DNA of 64,000 bases from Streptacidiphilus fuscans (GCF_015690355.1 NZ_JADPRT010000002.1:62001-126000), one strand, 5' to 3'. Positions 45,182 to 54,462 are shown, counted from the first letter of the stretch. The notes: generated by a model from the letters alone, not told the origin. Translations and numbers: made by a program.

Positions 45182-45757
45182 ATGCGCCGCAGCGTCGCTG
45201 CCCTCGCGTCCGCCCTCGCAGTCGCGTCCCCGCTGGCTCTCGGTGTCGCCACTCTCGCGCACTCCTCAGCAGCCCAGCTGCTGTCCTGCGCCGTCAGCTC
45301 GGCGGAGAGCTTCAGCCCCGGCGTGCAGATGGCGTCCAGCTCACAGGACGTCAGCGGGAGTATCACCGGACCGGGGATCACCGCGGGACCCGCGTGCGGT
45401 GCCGCTCCCGACGGCATCACCGGCCTGGACGCCACCTTCACCGGAAAGGGTGCGGCCAGCTGCCTGCCCGATCCGGCGCTGCAGACGGTCGGTCTGAACG
45501 GCTCCATGACGATCACCTGGAAGAAGGCCGACGCGGCAACCGTCGGAACCTCCGGGATCACGTGGACCGCGCGCCAGGTGGAGCTCGGCAGCGTGGACCT
45601 CGCCGGAACCGTCACCTCGGGCCTGTTCAAGGGGGCGACCCTGTCCGTCGCCGGCCTTTCGGCGGACGCGGTGGTGCGCGTCGCCGGTGGGTGCGCGCCG
45701 GGTTCGCCGCTCACGAGCGTCCGCACCACCGACACCTACCTTCGGCTCACGCACTGA
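45182..45757 (+). CDS. Secreted protein of unknown function
   Basis: 191 residues. The signal peptide MRRSVAALASALAVASPLAL is followed by a small beta-rich domain with three Cys (LLSCAVSS, GPACGAAP, ASCLPDP) and a fourth in GGCAPG, probably two disulfides. Short secreted proteins of this look are common in streptomycetes. AAGGAG precedes the ATG. It lies 106 bases after the GH16-like gene and may be co-expressed. Confidence 0.75.
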   Translation: MRRSVAALASALAVASPLALGVATLAHSSAAQLLSCAVSSAESFSPGVQMASSSQDVSGSITGPGITAGPACGAAPDGITGLDATFTGKGAASCLPDPALQTVGLNGSMTITWKKADAATVGTSGITWTARQVELGSVDLAGTVTSGLFKGATLSVAGLSADAVVRVAGGCAPGSPLTSVRTTDTYLRLTH

Positions 45758-45787
45758 GCAAGTCCGCGGCGGGGTGCGGCAGTTGAG

Positions 45788-46426
45788 CTAGAGTGCCGAG
45801 ATGGAGGCGGGCGCGCGTTCGCTGCGGCTCAGCGCGCGCAGGACATCGGTGGCGCCGTGCCGCCGCAGGGCGATCCGGGTCAGCAGGTCCACGACGGTCT
45901 CGACGGCGGCGGCCGGGAACTCCGGCGTCGGCACCCCGACGCTGTAGGCGAGGTCGTCGGAGTGGACGACCAGTTCCAGGAGTCGGCTGGTGACGAAGTC
46001 GTCGAAGCTGATCGACCACGGTCCCCAGGTGGGGCGACGCACCCGGCGGTTCGGAACGCCGGGCAGGCCGGCGCGCAGGGCCTCGACCGATGCGGCGACG
46101 CGCGTGGCCAGGGCAGCGGGACCCTCGGCCGCGTCTTCCTCACCGCCGGAGCGGATCGCCTGGTTGAACGGCGTGTCGAGGTCCGAGCCGATCCAGCTGA
46201 CCCGCGCGTAGTACGCGTGGATCGAGATGGCGGGCTCGGTGGGTTCGCGCTCCGCGAGCACGGTGGGGACGAGGAAGACCTGCCCGGCCAGGTGCCCCGC
46301 CAGCCCTTGGACGCTCAGCTTGGCGAGCGCCGAGGGCTGGAACCAGGCGTCCGCCACCTCCGGAGCGGCCAGCAGCTTGGCAGCCGAGTCCGCCGCGCTC
46401 AGGTAGAGCTCCCTCGCCTGCGTCAC
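45788..46426 (-). CDS. Maleylpyruvate-isomerase-family (TIGR03083-like) protein
   Basis: 212 residues of the DinB/mycothiol-dependent isomerase group, single domain. The N-terminal helix ARELYLSAADSAAKLLAAP, the GLAGHLAGQ metal His, and the late LLELVVHSDDLAYSVG are conserved. It differs from the two-domain paralogues at 34726 and 36794. The GTG at 46426 follows GGGAG; an earlier frame continues upstream without a site. The substrate is unknown. Confidence 0.82.
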   Translation of the reverse strand: MTQARELYLSAADSAAKLLAAPEVADAWFQPSALAKLSVQGLAGHLAGQVFLVPTVLAEREPTEPAISIHAYYARVSWIGSDLDTPFNQAIRSGGEEDAAEGPAALATRVAASVEALRAGLPGVPNRRVRRPTWGPWSISFDDFVTSRLLELVVHSDDLAYSVGVPTPEFPAAAVETVVDLLTRIALRRHGATDVLRALSRSERAPASISAL

Positions 46427-46514
46427 GTCGCCGTTCTCCCTGTCGCTGTCGGCGGGCGCGTGCCCGGTCGACCTCACGGCAAGGGCGACGCCACCCATAA
46501 CGACAGATGCGACA

Positions 46515-47057
46515 TCAGGTTACATACCGTCCTTTCGCCGCGTCGGCCTTCAACTCGGCGCGGGTGGCGGACAGGATGCGCACCTCGCCGCCGGTGCGGG
46601 CGTCCAGGGCTGCGCGGAGGCGGGCGATGCGCAGTCGGCCCATGTACGCCGGGAGGTCGTCGACCGCGACCCACGCGGCATCCCGGACCTCGTCCGGCTG
46701 CAGGCGCAACGGTGGGTGGGGGAGGGGGACGGTGCCGTGGTCGAAGTAGAACTGGACGCCGGGCATGTTCGGCAGGTCGCTGCCGTCGCCGCAGGCCCAG
46801 GCGATGTGGAGCAACCGCCCCGCCGGCAGGTGCAGCCCCGTCTCCTCGGCGAGCTCCCGCTCGGCGGCCTGCTCCGGGCTCTCGCCAGGGTCGATCACTC
46901 CGCCGGGGCAGCCCCAGTGCTCACGGTTGAAGCTGCGCACGAGCAGGACCTTGCCGTCCGGGTCGGTGACGACGGAGCAGGCCGCCGGGAATGCGCGGGC
47001 GATGCCCGAGAGGTACGCGGGGACTTCGGGGACTTCGGCGGGTCGAGGCTGGGACAC
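46515..47057 (-). CDS. NUDIX hydrolase
   Basis: 180 residues. The Nudix box GGVIDPGESPEQAAERELAE continues to ETGL and is complete (Gx5Ex7REUxEExGU). Typical flanks FPAACSVVTDPDGKVLLVRS and WGCPGG precede it. It hydrolyses a nucleoside diphosphate linked to another moiety; the C-terminal region lacks a second recognisable domain. The target is unknown. Confidence 0.92.
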   Translation of the reverse strand: MSQPRPAEVPEVPAYLSGIARAFPAACSVVTDPDGKVLLVRSFNREHWGCPGGVIDPGESPEQAAERELAEETGLHLPAGRLLHIAWACGDGSDLPNMPGVQFYFDHGTVPLPHPPLRLQPDEVRDAAWVAVDDLPAYMGRLRIARLRAALDARTGGEVRILSATRAELKADAAKGRYVT

Positions 47058-47141
47058 CGTCAGGCTCCTTGTGTCATGGCGCGCGTCCGGAGGGCGCAGG
47101 ATCTGCGCGCGGTTCCGGACGCGCGGTTCTGCTGGTGGGTG

Positions 47142-47450
47142 TCAGTCTCCGCTGACGGACTCCTGATAGAGGTCCGCATAGGTGCGTGAGTCCTTGACCA
47201 GGCCGTCGCAGAACGCGGCGACGTCGGGGCCGATGAGCTCCATGACCCCCTTGCCCGCGGTCACCCCCTCCTCGAAGAAGTCGACGATCCCCGGGAGCAG
47301 CGGCCCGTCGGAGAGTTCGGTCGGCCCGACCTTGAACAGGTACCTCTGCATCTCCTTGTAGACGATCTGGTAGTCCGGCGGGAGCGCCTTGACCCGAGCC
47401 AGGTGCGCCCGCCACTGCTTCTTACCCTCGATGATGTCGTGGATGCTCAC
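47142..47450 (-). CDS. DUF1048 protein, copy 2
   Basis: 102 residues, all-helical DUF1048 protein (KKQWRAHLARVKALPPDYQIVYKEMQ; FFEEGVTAGKGVMELIGPDVAAFCDGL). It follows another DUF1048 gene by one base, in an operon headed by a PadR regulator. DUF1048 genes regularly accompany PadR genes in actinobacteria, but no biochemical role is known. GTG start. Confidence 0.88.
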   Translation of the reverse strand: MSIHDIIEGKKQWRAHLARVKALPPDYQIVYKEMQRYLFKVGPTELSDGPLLPGIVDFFEEGVTAGKGVMELIGPDVAAFCDGLVKDSRTYADLYQESVSGD

Positions 47451-47451
47451 G

Positions 47452-47808
47452 TCAGCCCTCCAACCGGCTCAGTTTCCGTGCGACGTTCCGGTTCAACTGC
47501 TCGCGCCAGCGGTCGCGATAGGTCCGGGCTTCCTTTCCGCCGGCCAGTGCCGTGCAGAAGCCGCGGATGTCGTCGCCGAGCACCTCGCCGATGCTCAGTC
47601 CGTCCGCCGCCGTCTCCTCCAGCAGGGCCAGCGCGGCGTCGACGATCGGCATCAGGTTGCGGCCGGTCAGGCCTCCGTGGGGCAGGAGGTGGACCTTGAT
47701 CTGCTCCCATGCCGCCCGGTAGTCGTCGGGCAGGGCCTCGGCCCTGGCTTCGAACGCCTTCCACTCCCTGGTGAGATCGCTGCCGGTGATGGTCTCCCAG
47801 AAGTTCAT
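47452..47808 (-). CDS. DUF1048 protein, copy 1
   Basis: 118 residues, homologous to the next gene (LTREWKAFEARAEALPDDYRAAWEQI; IVDAALALLEETAADGLSIGEVLGDDIRGFC). The start overlaps the PadR stop in ATGA. Both DUF1048 copies share the IGxDVxxFC-type block near the end. They are probably subunits of one complex with a membrane or regulatory role. Confidence 0.88.
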   Translation of the reverse strand: MNFWETITGSDLTREWKAFEARAEALPDDYRAAWEQIKVHLLPHGGLTGRNLMPIVDAALALLEETAADGLSIGEVLGDDIRGFCTALAGGKEARTYRDRWREQLNRNVARKLSRLEG

Positions 47809-48134
47809 CTCCCGCCCTCCTCCTTGAGCTTGTTGATGCGTGACGAGACGTACTGCCATTTCGCCCAGAACCTCGCGAGCTCCTCGCGCCCGGCCTCGTT
47901 GAGCGAGAAGAACTTGCGCGGCGGACCGGCCTCGGAGGGGCGTCTGGTCACTTGGACGAGGTGGTTCCGCTCCAGTCGCAGCAGGATGGTGTAGACGGTC
48001 CCCTCGACGACGTCGGTGAAGCCGAGTTCGTTGAGCTGACGGGTGATGGCGTACCCGTAGGTTTCCTCGCTGCCGATGATTTCGAGCACGCACCCTTCGA
48101 GGGTGCCCTTCAGCATCTCCGTCAGGTCGTCCAT
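47805..48134 (-). CDS. PadR-family regulator
   Basis: 109 residues. The winged-helix is LKGTLEGCVLEIIGSEETYGYAITRQL with the wing VVEGTVYTILLRLERNHLV; a short helical dimerisation tail follows. It heads the PadR-DUF1048-DUF1048 operon and probably represses it, possibly through the repeat CCACTAC/GTAGTGG just upstream. The ATG at 48134 is preceded by GAGG, while the longer frame to 48182 runs through the promoter. Confidence 0.88.
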   Translation of the reverse strand: MDDLTEMLKGTLEGCVLEIIGSEETYGYAITRQLNELGFTDVVEGTVYTILLRLERNHLVQVTRRPSEAGPPRKFFSLNEAGREELARFWAKWQYVSSRINKLKEEGGR

Positions 48135-48178
48135 GGCAAGCCCACCTCTGTTCCGTCGGTACTTCGTGCTACCGAGTA

Positions 48179-48205
48179 CCACTACAAAGTATCACCGAGT
48201 AGTGG
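48179..48205. promoter_or_regulatory. Possible PadR operator
   Basis: CCACTAC (48179-48185) and GTAGTGG (48199-48205) are inverted around 13 bases, about 45 bases before the PadR start. A looser GTACT/AGTAC pair lies just closer to the gene. The assignment rests on position only. Confidence 0.4.
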
Positions 48206-48347
48206 GAGGTGCCAGTGCCTGGCGCGGACTTGGTGGGGTGCGACCCGGCGTTGCGGGGGACGACGTGGCGTGACCACCATGGGTGTCGAGATAGATACGT
48301 TGTGTGACGGTTGATGCCGCTTGGTATCTACGCAGGAGGAGGACGTC

Positions 48348-49034
48348 ATGGCCAGCAAGGCCAGCATCGTTTTCGCCCATGGGCTGTGGGCCGACGGGTC
48401 GTGTTTCGGGAAGCTCATTCCCGCGCTTCAGTCGGAGGGCCACGAGGTCTACAGCTCGCAGCACGGCCTCGACTCGCTCGAAGGCGACGTCGCGTGCGTC
48501 ACCCGCGCCATCAACCACGTGCCCGGCCCGGTCGTGCTCGTCGGTCACTCCTACGGCGGCACGCTGATCACCAAGGCCGGCACCCACGACCGGGTGGGCG
48601 CGTTGGTGTACATCGCCGCGCTCGCGCCCGACGAGGACGAGACCTCGCAGGACCAGCAGAACAAGTTCGCCCCCACGCCCGTCTTCCAGAACATCGACAT
48701 CACCGACGGCCGTATCTGGCTCCGTGAGGCGGGCCTTGCCGACTTCTGCGGGGATCTGCCCGCAGCCGAGCAGAAGCTCGTCTGGGCGACGGGCGCCGTG
48801 CCGGTCCCGGATCTGTTCACGCAGCAGGTCCCCGGCACGGCCTGGCGTACCAAGCCGAGTTGGTACATCGTCGCGAACAACGACCGCACCGTGAACCCGG
48901 ACCTGGAGCGGGCGGCGGCCGAGCGCATGGGTGCGAAGACCTACGCCGTCGACAGCAGCCACGTGCCGATGCTCTCGCACCCCGACGTCGTCCTCGACGC
49001 GATCCGCGACGCGGCGAAGAGCCTGGAGGCTTAG
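48348..49034 (+). CDS. Alpha/beta hydrolase
   Basis: 228 residues with the hydrolase fold: SIVFAHGLWADGSCF (oxyanion-hole region), nucleophile motif GHSYGG, and the acid and His in VANNDRTV and SSHVPML. It resembles small esterases of the salicylate-esterase/hydroxynitrile-lyase type. A related protein at 56054-56749 has the nucleophile replaced. AGGAGGAGG precedes the ATG. Substrate unknown. Confidence 0.9.
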   Translation: MASKASIVFAHGLWADGSCFGKLIPALQSEGHEVYSSQHGLDSLEGDVACVTRAINHVPGPVVLVGHSYGGTLITKAGTHDRVGALVYIAALAPDEDETSQDQQNKFAPTPVFQNIDITDGRIWLREAGLADFCGDLPAAEQKLVWATGAVPVPDLFTQQVPGTAWRTKPSWYIVANNDRTVNPDLERAAAERMGAKTYAVDSSHVPMLSHPDVVLDAIRDAAKSLEA

Positions 49035-49093
49035 AACCCTGACGACCGCGGAGGCCGATCACTCGTCCAAGTGATCGCGCCGGGAGGTGGACA

Positions 49094-49675
49094 GTGCAGG
49101 AGACGGGCAGGACCCCAGGCGGGTCCGGAGCGGTGGGACGGCCCTCCGCTCGAAGGATCCTTCGGATAGTGCTGCGTGTGGTCGGCTCGGTGGCCGCGCT
49201 GGTGATCCTGTACTACGTGCTGCCCCTGGACCGCTCCTCGGAGCCTGCCTCCGTGGCCATGCTCCTGGTCGGGCTGGCGGGATTCATCGTTCTGGTCGTC
49301 TTCCAGGTGCGTTGGATCCTCGGCTCTCCGGAGCCGGCTGTGCGGGCGGTCGAGGCGCTGGCCACGAGCGTCCCGTTCTTCCTGCTGCTCTTCGCGGGCA
49401 CCTACGTCGCGCTCGCCAATGTGGCTCCTGGCAGCTTCGGCGGGCACCTTTCCCATACCGACGGGCTCTACTTCGCCGTCACCGTGTTCTCGACCGTCGG
49501 ATTCGGCGACATCACCGCCAGGAGCCAGACGGCACGGCTGGTGGTCACCGGGCAGATGCTGGCAGACCTGATCGTCCTCGGCCTGGTCGTCAAGGTCATG
49601 GTGGGGGCTGTGCGCGTCAGCCGAGGGTCCGGGGCCGGTCGGGGGAGCGCGGGGGAAACGGAGGGGAACCGCTGA
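49094..49675 (+). CDS. Two-pore-type potassium channel (ion channel family)
   Basis: 193 residues with four hydrophobic segments. The selectivity filter is TVGFGD (STVGFGDITARSQ) between the last two helices, the standard K+ filter. The N-terminal helices before it are typical of small bacterial Ion_trans_2 channels. No RCK domain is fused. GTG start with GGGAGG upstream. Confidence 0.9.
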   Translation: MQETGRTPGGSGAVGRPSARRILRIVLRVVGSVAALVILYYVLPLDRSSEPASVAMLLVGLAGFIVLVVFQVRWILGSPEPAVRAVEALATSVPFFLLLFAGTYVALANVAPGSFGGHLSHTDGLYFAVTVFSTVGFGDITARSQTARLVVTGQMLADLIVLGLVVKVMVGAVRVSRGSGAGRGSAGETEGNR

Positions 49676-49684
49676 ACCGGGCGC

Positions 49685-50833
49685 TCAGGCCGGTTGTGCC
49701 GGCGGTTTGGCGGTGCGTTTGGCGGTGCGCTTGGCAAGTACGCCCGCGAGGAGCATGACGAGCAGGCCGATCCCCACGCCGCACACGGTCCACAGCACGC
49801 GGTAACCCTCGGCGGCGTAGTCGGAGGGCTGCGCGAGGTCCACCAGGACGAGCGCTCCTGCGGCGATGGCGGCGGTGTAGAGCGCGTAGTTCCAGACGCG
49901 CATGGCCACTCCGTGCATCAACAGGACGAGGGCGACCACTTCGAGTCCTCGCGTGACGGCGAAGAGCCTGAGCCCGTCTTCGCCGGCGGGCAGAAGCAGG
50001 AGGAGTGCGGCCACGACGGCGCCGATCAGCGCGCCGACGATGCGCTGCACGGAGGCGAGCGTGGCCTGTTGCAGGTTCGGCTTCAACGCGACGGCGACCG
50101 CGATAGGCATCCAGTACCCGTGCGACAGGTTCAATCCGAACGCCAGTGCGACCGCGCCGGAGATGGCCACCGCGCGGACCAACGCGAACATGATGAGCGG
50201 CCGGGTCAGCTTCCGGCGCGAGGTGTCACCGGGCAGCTCCGCGACCGGCTGTGGTTGATCCGTGCGCCCTCGGATCAACCACGCGAGGAACGCGATGACG
50301 ATCCACAGTGCCGCCCCGCCCGTCCAGGCGAGGACCTGACCCCAGGTGTAGCTGGTGAGGCGCGCGTAGTGGTGGAAGCTGAACCCCACCCCGAGCGTGA
50401 CGATGAACCACATGTTCAGAAGCAGGGCGGTGGCGAATCTGCGCGCTCCGAACGCGATCGCCAGGCCCGCTACCAGGGTGACCGCGAAGGCCGCCAACAC
50501 GAGCCAGCCCCAGGCGTCTGCCGCGATGCCGAACCCGAGCGCCGTCACGCCCGCACCGATGAGCCCGAAGGCAGCGACGTGGGAGGCGATGTGCCCGAAG
50601 CTGCCCCCGGGGTCGCTCAGGCCTGCGAAGAGCAGCCCGAACAGCGCGCTGAGGAGGTACTCCTCGTGGCCGATCGCCCAGAAGACCACAAGCGGGATGA
50701 GCGCGATGTCCAGGAACGCCACGCCTCGACGCCAGTCGATCCCTGCGGGGCTGACCGCGAACACCTTCGCCAGTCGGCGCCTGGCCCCTCCCCGGTGAAC
50801 GGCCCTTCGGGATTGTCCGATCGGAGTTGCCAT
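49685..50833 (-). CDS. FUSC-family inner-membrane protein
   Basis: 382 residues, two sets of about five helices around a loop, as in the fusaric-acid-resistance/aromatic-acid-exporter (FUSC) family. Typical segments are RRGVAFLDIALIPLVVFW and the second-half GYWMPIAVAVALKPNLQQ followed by RIVGALIGAVVAALL. The family is linked to export of aromatic acids. The end contains a KRTAKRTAK repeat. Confidence 0.85.
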   Translation of the reverse strand: MATPIGQSRRAVHRGGARRRLAKVFAVSPAGIDWRRGVAFLDIALIPLVVFWAIGHEEYLLSALFGLLFAGLSDPGGSFGHIASHVAAFGLIGAGVTALGFGIAADAWGWLVLAAFAVTLVAGLAIAFGARRFATALLLNMWFIVTLGVGFSFHHYARLTSYTWGQVLAWTGGAALWIVIAFLAWLIRGRTDQPQPVAELPGDTSRRKLTRPLIMFALVRAVAISGAVALAFGLNLSHGYWMPIAVAVALKPNLQQATLASVQRIVGALIGAVVAALLLLLPAGEDGLRLFAVTRGLEVVALVLLMHGVAMRVWNYALYTAAIAAGALVLVDLAQPSDYAAEGYRVLWTVCGVGIGLLVMLLAGVLAKRTAKRTAKPPAQPA

Positions 50834-50946
50834 GGCCGCCTCGCTCGTTTGAGTCGCCAGGTGTGCCGCTCCCTTCCAGTCTTATGCGGTCCGACCCGGC
50901 ACGCGCGTCGGGCACCGCACAGCACTGCCGCAGCGTAGGCAGACCA

Positions 50947-50981
50947 CGCCGCCCGGAGGCGCAGAAGGCCTCCGGGCGGCG
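50947..50981 (-). terminator. Terminator of the lactonase-like gene
   Basis: A 14-bp perfect stem (50947-50960 with 50968-50981) and a seven-base loop, 50 bases beyond the stop of the minus-strand gene. Confidence 0.75.
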
Positions 50982-51030
50982 CGGTCGTGTGCTGCTGTGG
51001 CTGGAACTCCGGGTCTCCGGGGTGGTGGGC

Positions 51031-52209
51031 TCAGAAGGCGACGATGCCCTCGCTGCCCGGGCCGTCGGGGACGGTCGCCGTGCCGATGGGGGTGAGGTTC
51101 CCGTTGTGGGCGACGGAGAACTCGTCGACGACGCCCTCGACGCCGGTCAGGACGTAGAGGTAGCGGCCGTCCGCGGAGGCGGCGGCGTCGATGGGGCCGG
51201 GGTTCCCGGTGCTCTCGTAGCCCAGCGGGGTGAGCTGGCGGCCGCGGTCGGTGGCGCGGAAGGCGCTGACGTTGTTGCTCCCCGCGTTGGAGGTGAAGAG
51301 CAGGTCGCCGATGGCGACGACCCAGCAGGTGGCGGCCTGTCCGGTGGCCGCGAAGGCGGTCTGCGTGGTGGTCCCGTCGCGGTGGATGTCGAGGGTGACC
51401 AGGGCGTTGGGCCCGGCCTCGGTCAGGAAGACGCCGTCGCGTCCGTTGGGCACGAAGCCGAACGGCACCGCGGCGGGCAGGTTGGTGACCTGCGGGGTGT
51501 CGGAGGGGGCCCCGGAGCGGTCGACGGCGAAGACGTCCACGTTGTCGCCGTTGGCCTTGGTGGTGACGACCAGGTGGTCGCCGTCGTTGGTGAAGCCGAC
51601 CTGTCCGGGGGTGTTGGTGAACTGCGGGGTGGCGTTCGGGTCCAGTCCCAGGCAGCGGTGCCAGGCGGCGTGCTCGCGCAGGTGGTCGCCCTCGACCGTG
51701 TAGCCCTGGATGGATCCGCCGTCGAGGGCGTTGAGGACGTAGACCACGTCGCGGTGGACCGCGACGCTGACCGGGAAGGTGCCGCCGGAGTCGATGACCT
51801 GACGCAGGTGCAGCCGGTCACCGTCGACCGAGAAGACCGAGACCGAGTCGGACCCGGCGTTGACGGCGTAGAGCAGCCCGTGGTCGCGGTCGTAGGTCAG
51901 CGCGCCCTGGGACGCCAGGTGGTCGGCGACCGAGCCCGCCAGCTGGCCGCCGTTCCCGCCGGTGGCGTAGCTGCCCGCCTGGCTGAGCCGGCCGTTGTCG
52001 GCGCGGTGGTAGGCGACGATGTGGTTGCCCGACGGACTGTTGGTCTGGACGAACACGGCGTGGACGCCGCCGGCCCGCACCGCGCCGACACCCGCTGCGC
52101 CGGGCGCGGCGGTGGCGGCGGGTGCGGCAGGTGCGGTGGCGACCAGCGCCGTCATGGTGGCCAGGATCGTGGCGACAGCCGTGCCGAGACGTCGAGTCCG
52201 TGCACGCAT
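51031..52209 (-). CDS. Secreted lactonase-like seven-bladed beta-propeller protein
   Basis: 392 residues. A signal peptide (LGTAVATILATMTALVATAPA) is followed by a beta propeller of the 6-phosphogluconolactonase/YVTN type: repeats such as AVFVQTNSPSGNHIVAYHR, LLYAVNAGSDSVSVFSVDG and RYLYVLTGVEGVVDEFSV recur about every 50-60 residues. Extracellular members often have no proven enzymatic function. GGAGG lies seven bases before the ATG at 52209. The adjacent terminator makes it monocistronic. Confidence 0.85.
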   Translation of the reverse strand: MRARTRRLGTAVATILATMTALVATAPAAPAATAAPGAAGVGAVRAGGVHAVFVQTNSPSGNHIVAYHRADNGRLSQAGSYATGGNGGQLAGSVADHLASQGALTYDRDHGLLYAVNAGSDSVSVFSVDGDRLHLRQVIDSGGTFPVSVAVHRDVVYVLNALDGGSIQGYTVEGDHLREHAAWHRCLGLDPNATPQFTNTPGQVGFTNDGDHLVVTTKANGDNVDVFAVDRSGAPSDTPQVTNLPAAVPFGFVPNGRDGVFLTEAGPNALVTLDIHRDGTTTQTAFAATGQAATCWVVAIGDLLFTSNAGSNNVSAFRATDRGRQLTPLGYESTGNPGPIDAAASADGRYLYVLTGVEGVVDEFSVAHNGNLTPIGTATVPDGPGSEGIVAF

Positions 52210-52720
52210 GGGGTACCTCCGGGAGGAGTGATCACGCGGATCTGCTGGGGAGGGAGGGTGGCCCTTGTCCGACGACGCGGGTGGCATGCCAACGGGGCCA
52301 GGACAAGGAGGTCTGGCATGGAAGCTCTGGCGGACCGTCGCGTGGTGACGGGATCCGGTCCCTGACGATATGTCGGTTATGACTGTCTGTCAGGGAGGCG
52401 CTGTCTACGGCGTGCCGCGGATGTGTTCCGAGTCGACCCACACGCGGTGAGCGGCAGAAACGTTGCATCTCCCGCCGACCGGGTGCTCGCTCTCAGCGTC
52501 CCGGCGGCGGGGCTGGCGCTGTGGGTCGCGCAGAGCAACGGCCACGGAACAAGTCGATCATGCTGTGACTAACCTGTCAAGCTGTCTATGATGGTTAGCA
52601 TTCGTTGCGCCCTCGGGCTCTGTCCTGAGCTGGGGCCGGGTGTCCCTGCAGCTCGCAGCGAGCACGCAGGCCCGCTCTGCCGTAGCGTGCGCAAGGTCGG
52701 TCGCACTCAGGAGAGAACTC
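52210..52720. other. Intergenic region before the MOSC fusion gene
   Basis: About 510 bases. The stretch next to the propeller gene holds its promoter. A 41-codon frame (52447-52572) with a hydrophobic centre has no ribosome-binding site and is not called. The 30-bp operator at 52569-52598 lies 123 bases before the MOSC gene. Confidence 0.4.
52569..52598. promoter_or_regulatory. Shared operator, site 1
   Basis: CTAACC-N18-GGTTAG, 30 bp. Over the first 13 and last 8 bases it is identical to site 2 (reverse complement). It lies upstream of the MOSC/ferredoxin-reductase gene. The probable binding protein is the CGNR regulator encoded nearby. Confidence 0.65.
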
Positions 52721-54442
52721 ATGGGGACGCTGCTGTCCGTCAACGTAGGCCTGCCCGCCGACGTCACCTGGCAGGGGCGGACCGTCCGTACGGGGGTGTG
52801 GAAGTCGCCGGTGCAGGGTCCCCGGCGGGTGCGGCGCCTCAATGTCGAGGGCGACGGACAGGGCGATCTCGCGGGGCACGGGGGTGAGATCCGGGCCGTG
52901 CTCGTCTACCAGGCCCAGTCCTATGCCTATTGGGCGCGGACACTGGACCGCGACGACCTGAGGCCCGGCATGTTCGGGGAGAACTTCACCGTCGACGGCC
53001 TGCCCGACGACCAGGTGTGCATCGGGGACCGCTACCGGATCGGCGAGGCCGAGTTCGAAGTGACCCAACCCCGCGTCACCTGCTATCGGGTCGGCATGCG
53101 CCTGGGCCGACCCGACATGGCCGCGCTGCTGGTCTCCCACCACCGTCCCGGTTTCTACCTGCGCGTTCTCGTCGAGGGGCGGGTGCAGGCGGGCGACGGG
53201 ATCGAGTTGCTCGCCCAGGGCCCGGAGAAGATGACCGTCGCCGAGGTGGACGCCCTTCTCTACCTGCCTGGCCGCGACGCCGACAGCTTGCGGCGGGTGC
53301 TCAACATCCCGGCGCTCAGCCCGGGTTGGCGGCAGTCGTTCAAGGAACTGCTCGAACCGCCCAGGCCCGCTCGGCCGACCGGCTGGCCGGGCTTCAGGCC
53401 TCTGCGCGTCGCAGTCGTCGTCCCCGAGACGCCCACGGTCTGCTCGATCCACTTCGAAGACCCGGACGGCGGCCCGCTGCCGGCGGCGCAGGCCGGGCAG
53501 TTCCTGTCCGTGCGCGTCCGGCCGGGCAACGGCCCTGCCGCGGTGCGCAGTTACTCGCTGTCCTCCGCGCCCGGGGCGGACGCGTACCGCATCAGCGTCA
53601 AACGGGAGCGGCACGGCCTGGTCAGCGGCTACCTCCACACCAGACTCGGCGCCGGGGACGTCGTCGACATCGCCAGCCCACGCGGCAGCTTCGTCCTGGA
53701 AGTGGGGACCCGGCCCGTCGTCCTCGTCTCGGCGGGCATCGGGGTCACCCCTGTGCTGGCCATGCTGCACCAGTTGGCCGCCGTGCAGGACTCCCGCCCG
53801 GTCTTCTGGATCCACACGACCCGCGACCGCGGCCACCACGCCTTCGCCGACGAAGCGCACGCGCTGCTCCAGCAGCTCCCCAACGCACACGAGCACGTGT
53901 ACTACACCGCAGGCGAAGCCGCCGCCGGGCTCGTCGCCGCCCCGAAGGTCAGCCAGGGTCGGCTCACCCTGGCGTCCCTGGCCGACATCGGCGTCCCCAC
54001 CGAGGCGGACGCGTACCTCTGCGGACCCGCCGGGTTCATGGGCGATGTCACGGAACACCTGACCGCGCTCGGGCTCGCTCCGGAGCGGATCCATAGGGAG
54101 CTGTTCAGCGCCCTGCCTCCGGTCAACCCGGGCGTGACCGCGCAAGCGGCGCTCCGACCGCACCAGCCGGCGGGGCCGCCGGGAGACGGCCCGCTGGTCA
54201 CGTTCGGCCGTAGTGGCATCAGCGCTCCCTGGCCGGAGGGGGAGGGCTCACTGCTCACGCTCGCCGAGGCGTGCGACATCCCCACCCGGTGGTCGTGCCG
54301 CACCGGTGTCTGCCACACCTGCGTGACCCCGCTGGTGTCCGGCGAGGTCGCCTACGTCACCGAGCCGCTGGAAGCCCCCGAGCCGGGGAACGTCCTGGTG
54401 TGCTGCAGCAGACCGGCCACCGAGGTCGTCCTCGACCTGTAG
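52721..54442 (+). CDS. MOSC domain - ferredoxin reductase - [2Fe-2S] fusion
   Basis: 573 residues. Residues 1-215 are a YiiM-like MOSC domain (HGGEIRAVLVYQAQSY, the GMFGENFTVDGL block, PRVTCYRVGMRLG with the conserved Cys). Residues 225-470 are an FAD/NAD-binding reductase (RSYSLSSAP, the GIGVTPVLAML loop, YLCGPAGFM). The last 90 residues are a plant-type [2Fe-2S] domain with CRTGVCHTC and a final Cys in VCC. MOSC proteins handle molybdenum-bound sulfur and reduce N-hydroxylated compounds; the fusion supplies its own electrons. AGGAGAG precedes the ATG. The operator upstream suggests stress control. Confidence 0.9.
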   Translation: MGTLLSVNVGLPADVTWQGRTVRTGVWKSPVQGPRRVRRLNVEGDGQGDLAGHGGEIRAVLVYQAQSYAYWARTLDRDDLRPGMFGENFTVDGLPDDQVCIGDRYRIGEAEFEVTQPRVTCYRVGMRLGRPDMAALLVSHHRPGFYLRVLVEGRVQAGDGIELLAQGPEKMTVAEVDALLYLPGRDADSLRRVLNIPALSPGWRQSFKELLEPPRPARPTGWPGFRPLRVAVVVPETPTVCSIHFEDPDGGPLPAAQAGQFLSVRVRPGNGPAAVRSYSLSSAPGADAYRISVKRERHGLVSGYLHTRLGAGDVVDIASPRGSFVLEVGTRPVVLVSAGIGVTPVLAMLHQLAAVQDSRPVFWIHTTRDRGHHAFADEAHALLQQLPNAHEHVYYTAGEAAAGLVAAPKVSQGRLTLASLADIGVPTEADAYLCGPAGFMGDVTEHLTALGLAPERIHRELFSALPPVNPGVTAQAALRPHQPAGPPGDGPLVTFGRSGISAPWPEGEGSLLTLAEACDIPTRWSCRTGVCHTCVTPLVSGEVAYVTEPLEAPEPGNVLVCCSRPATEVVLDL

Positions 54443-54462
54443 GGACGACTCCGCCGCCCCCG

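Noticed and set aside
52447..52572. A 41-codon frame with a hydrophobic centre
   Set aside because: No ribosome-binding site, and it runs into the operator region; kept out as a chance frame.
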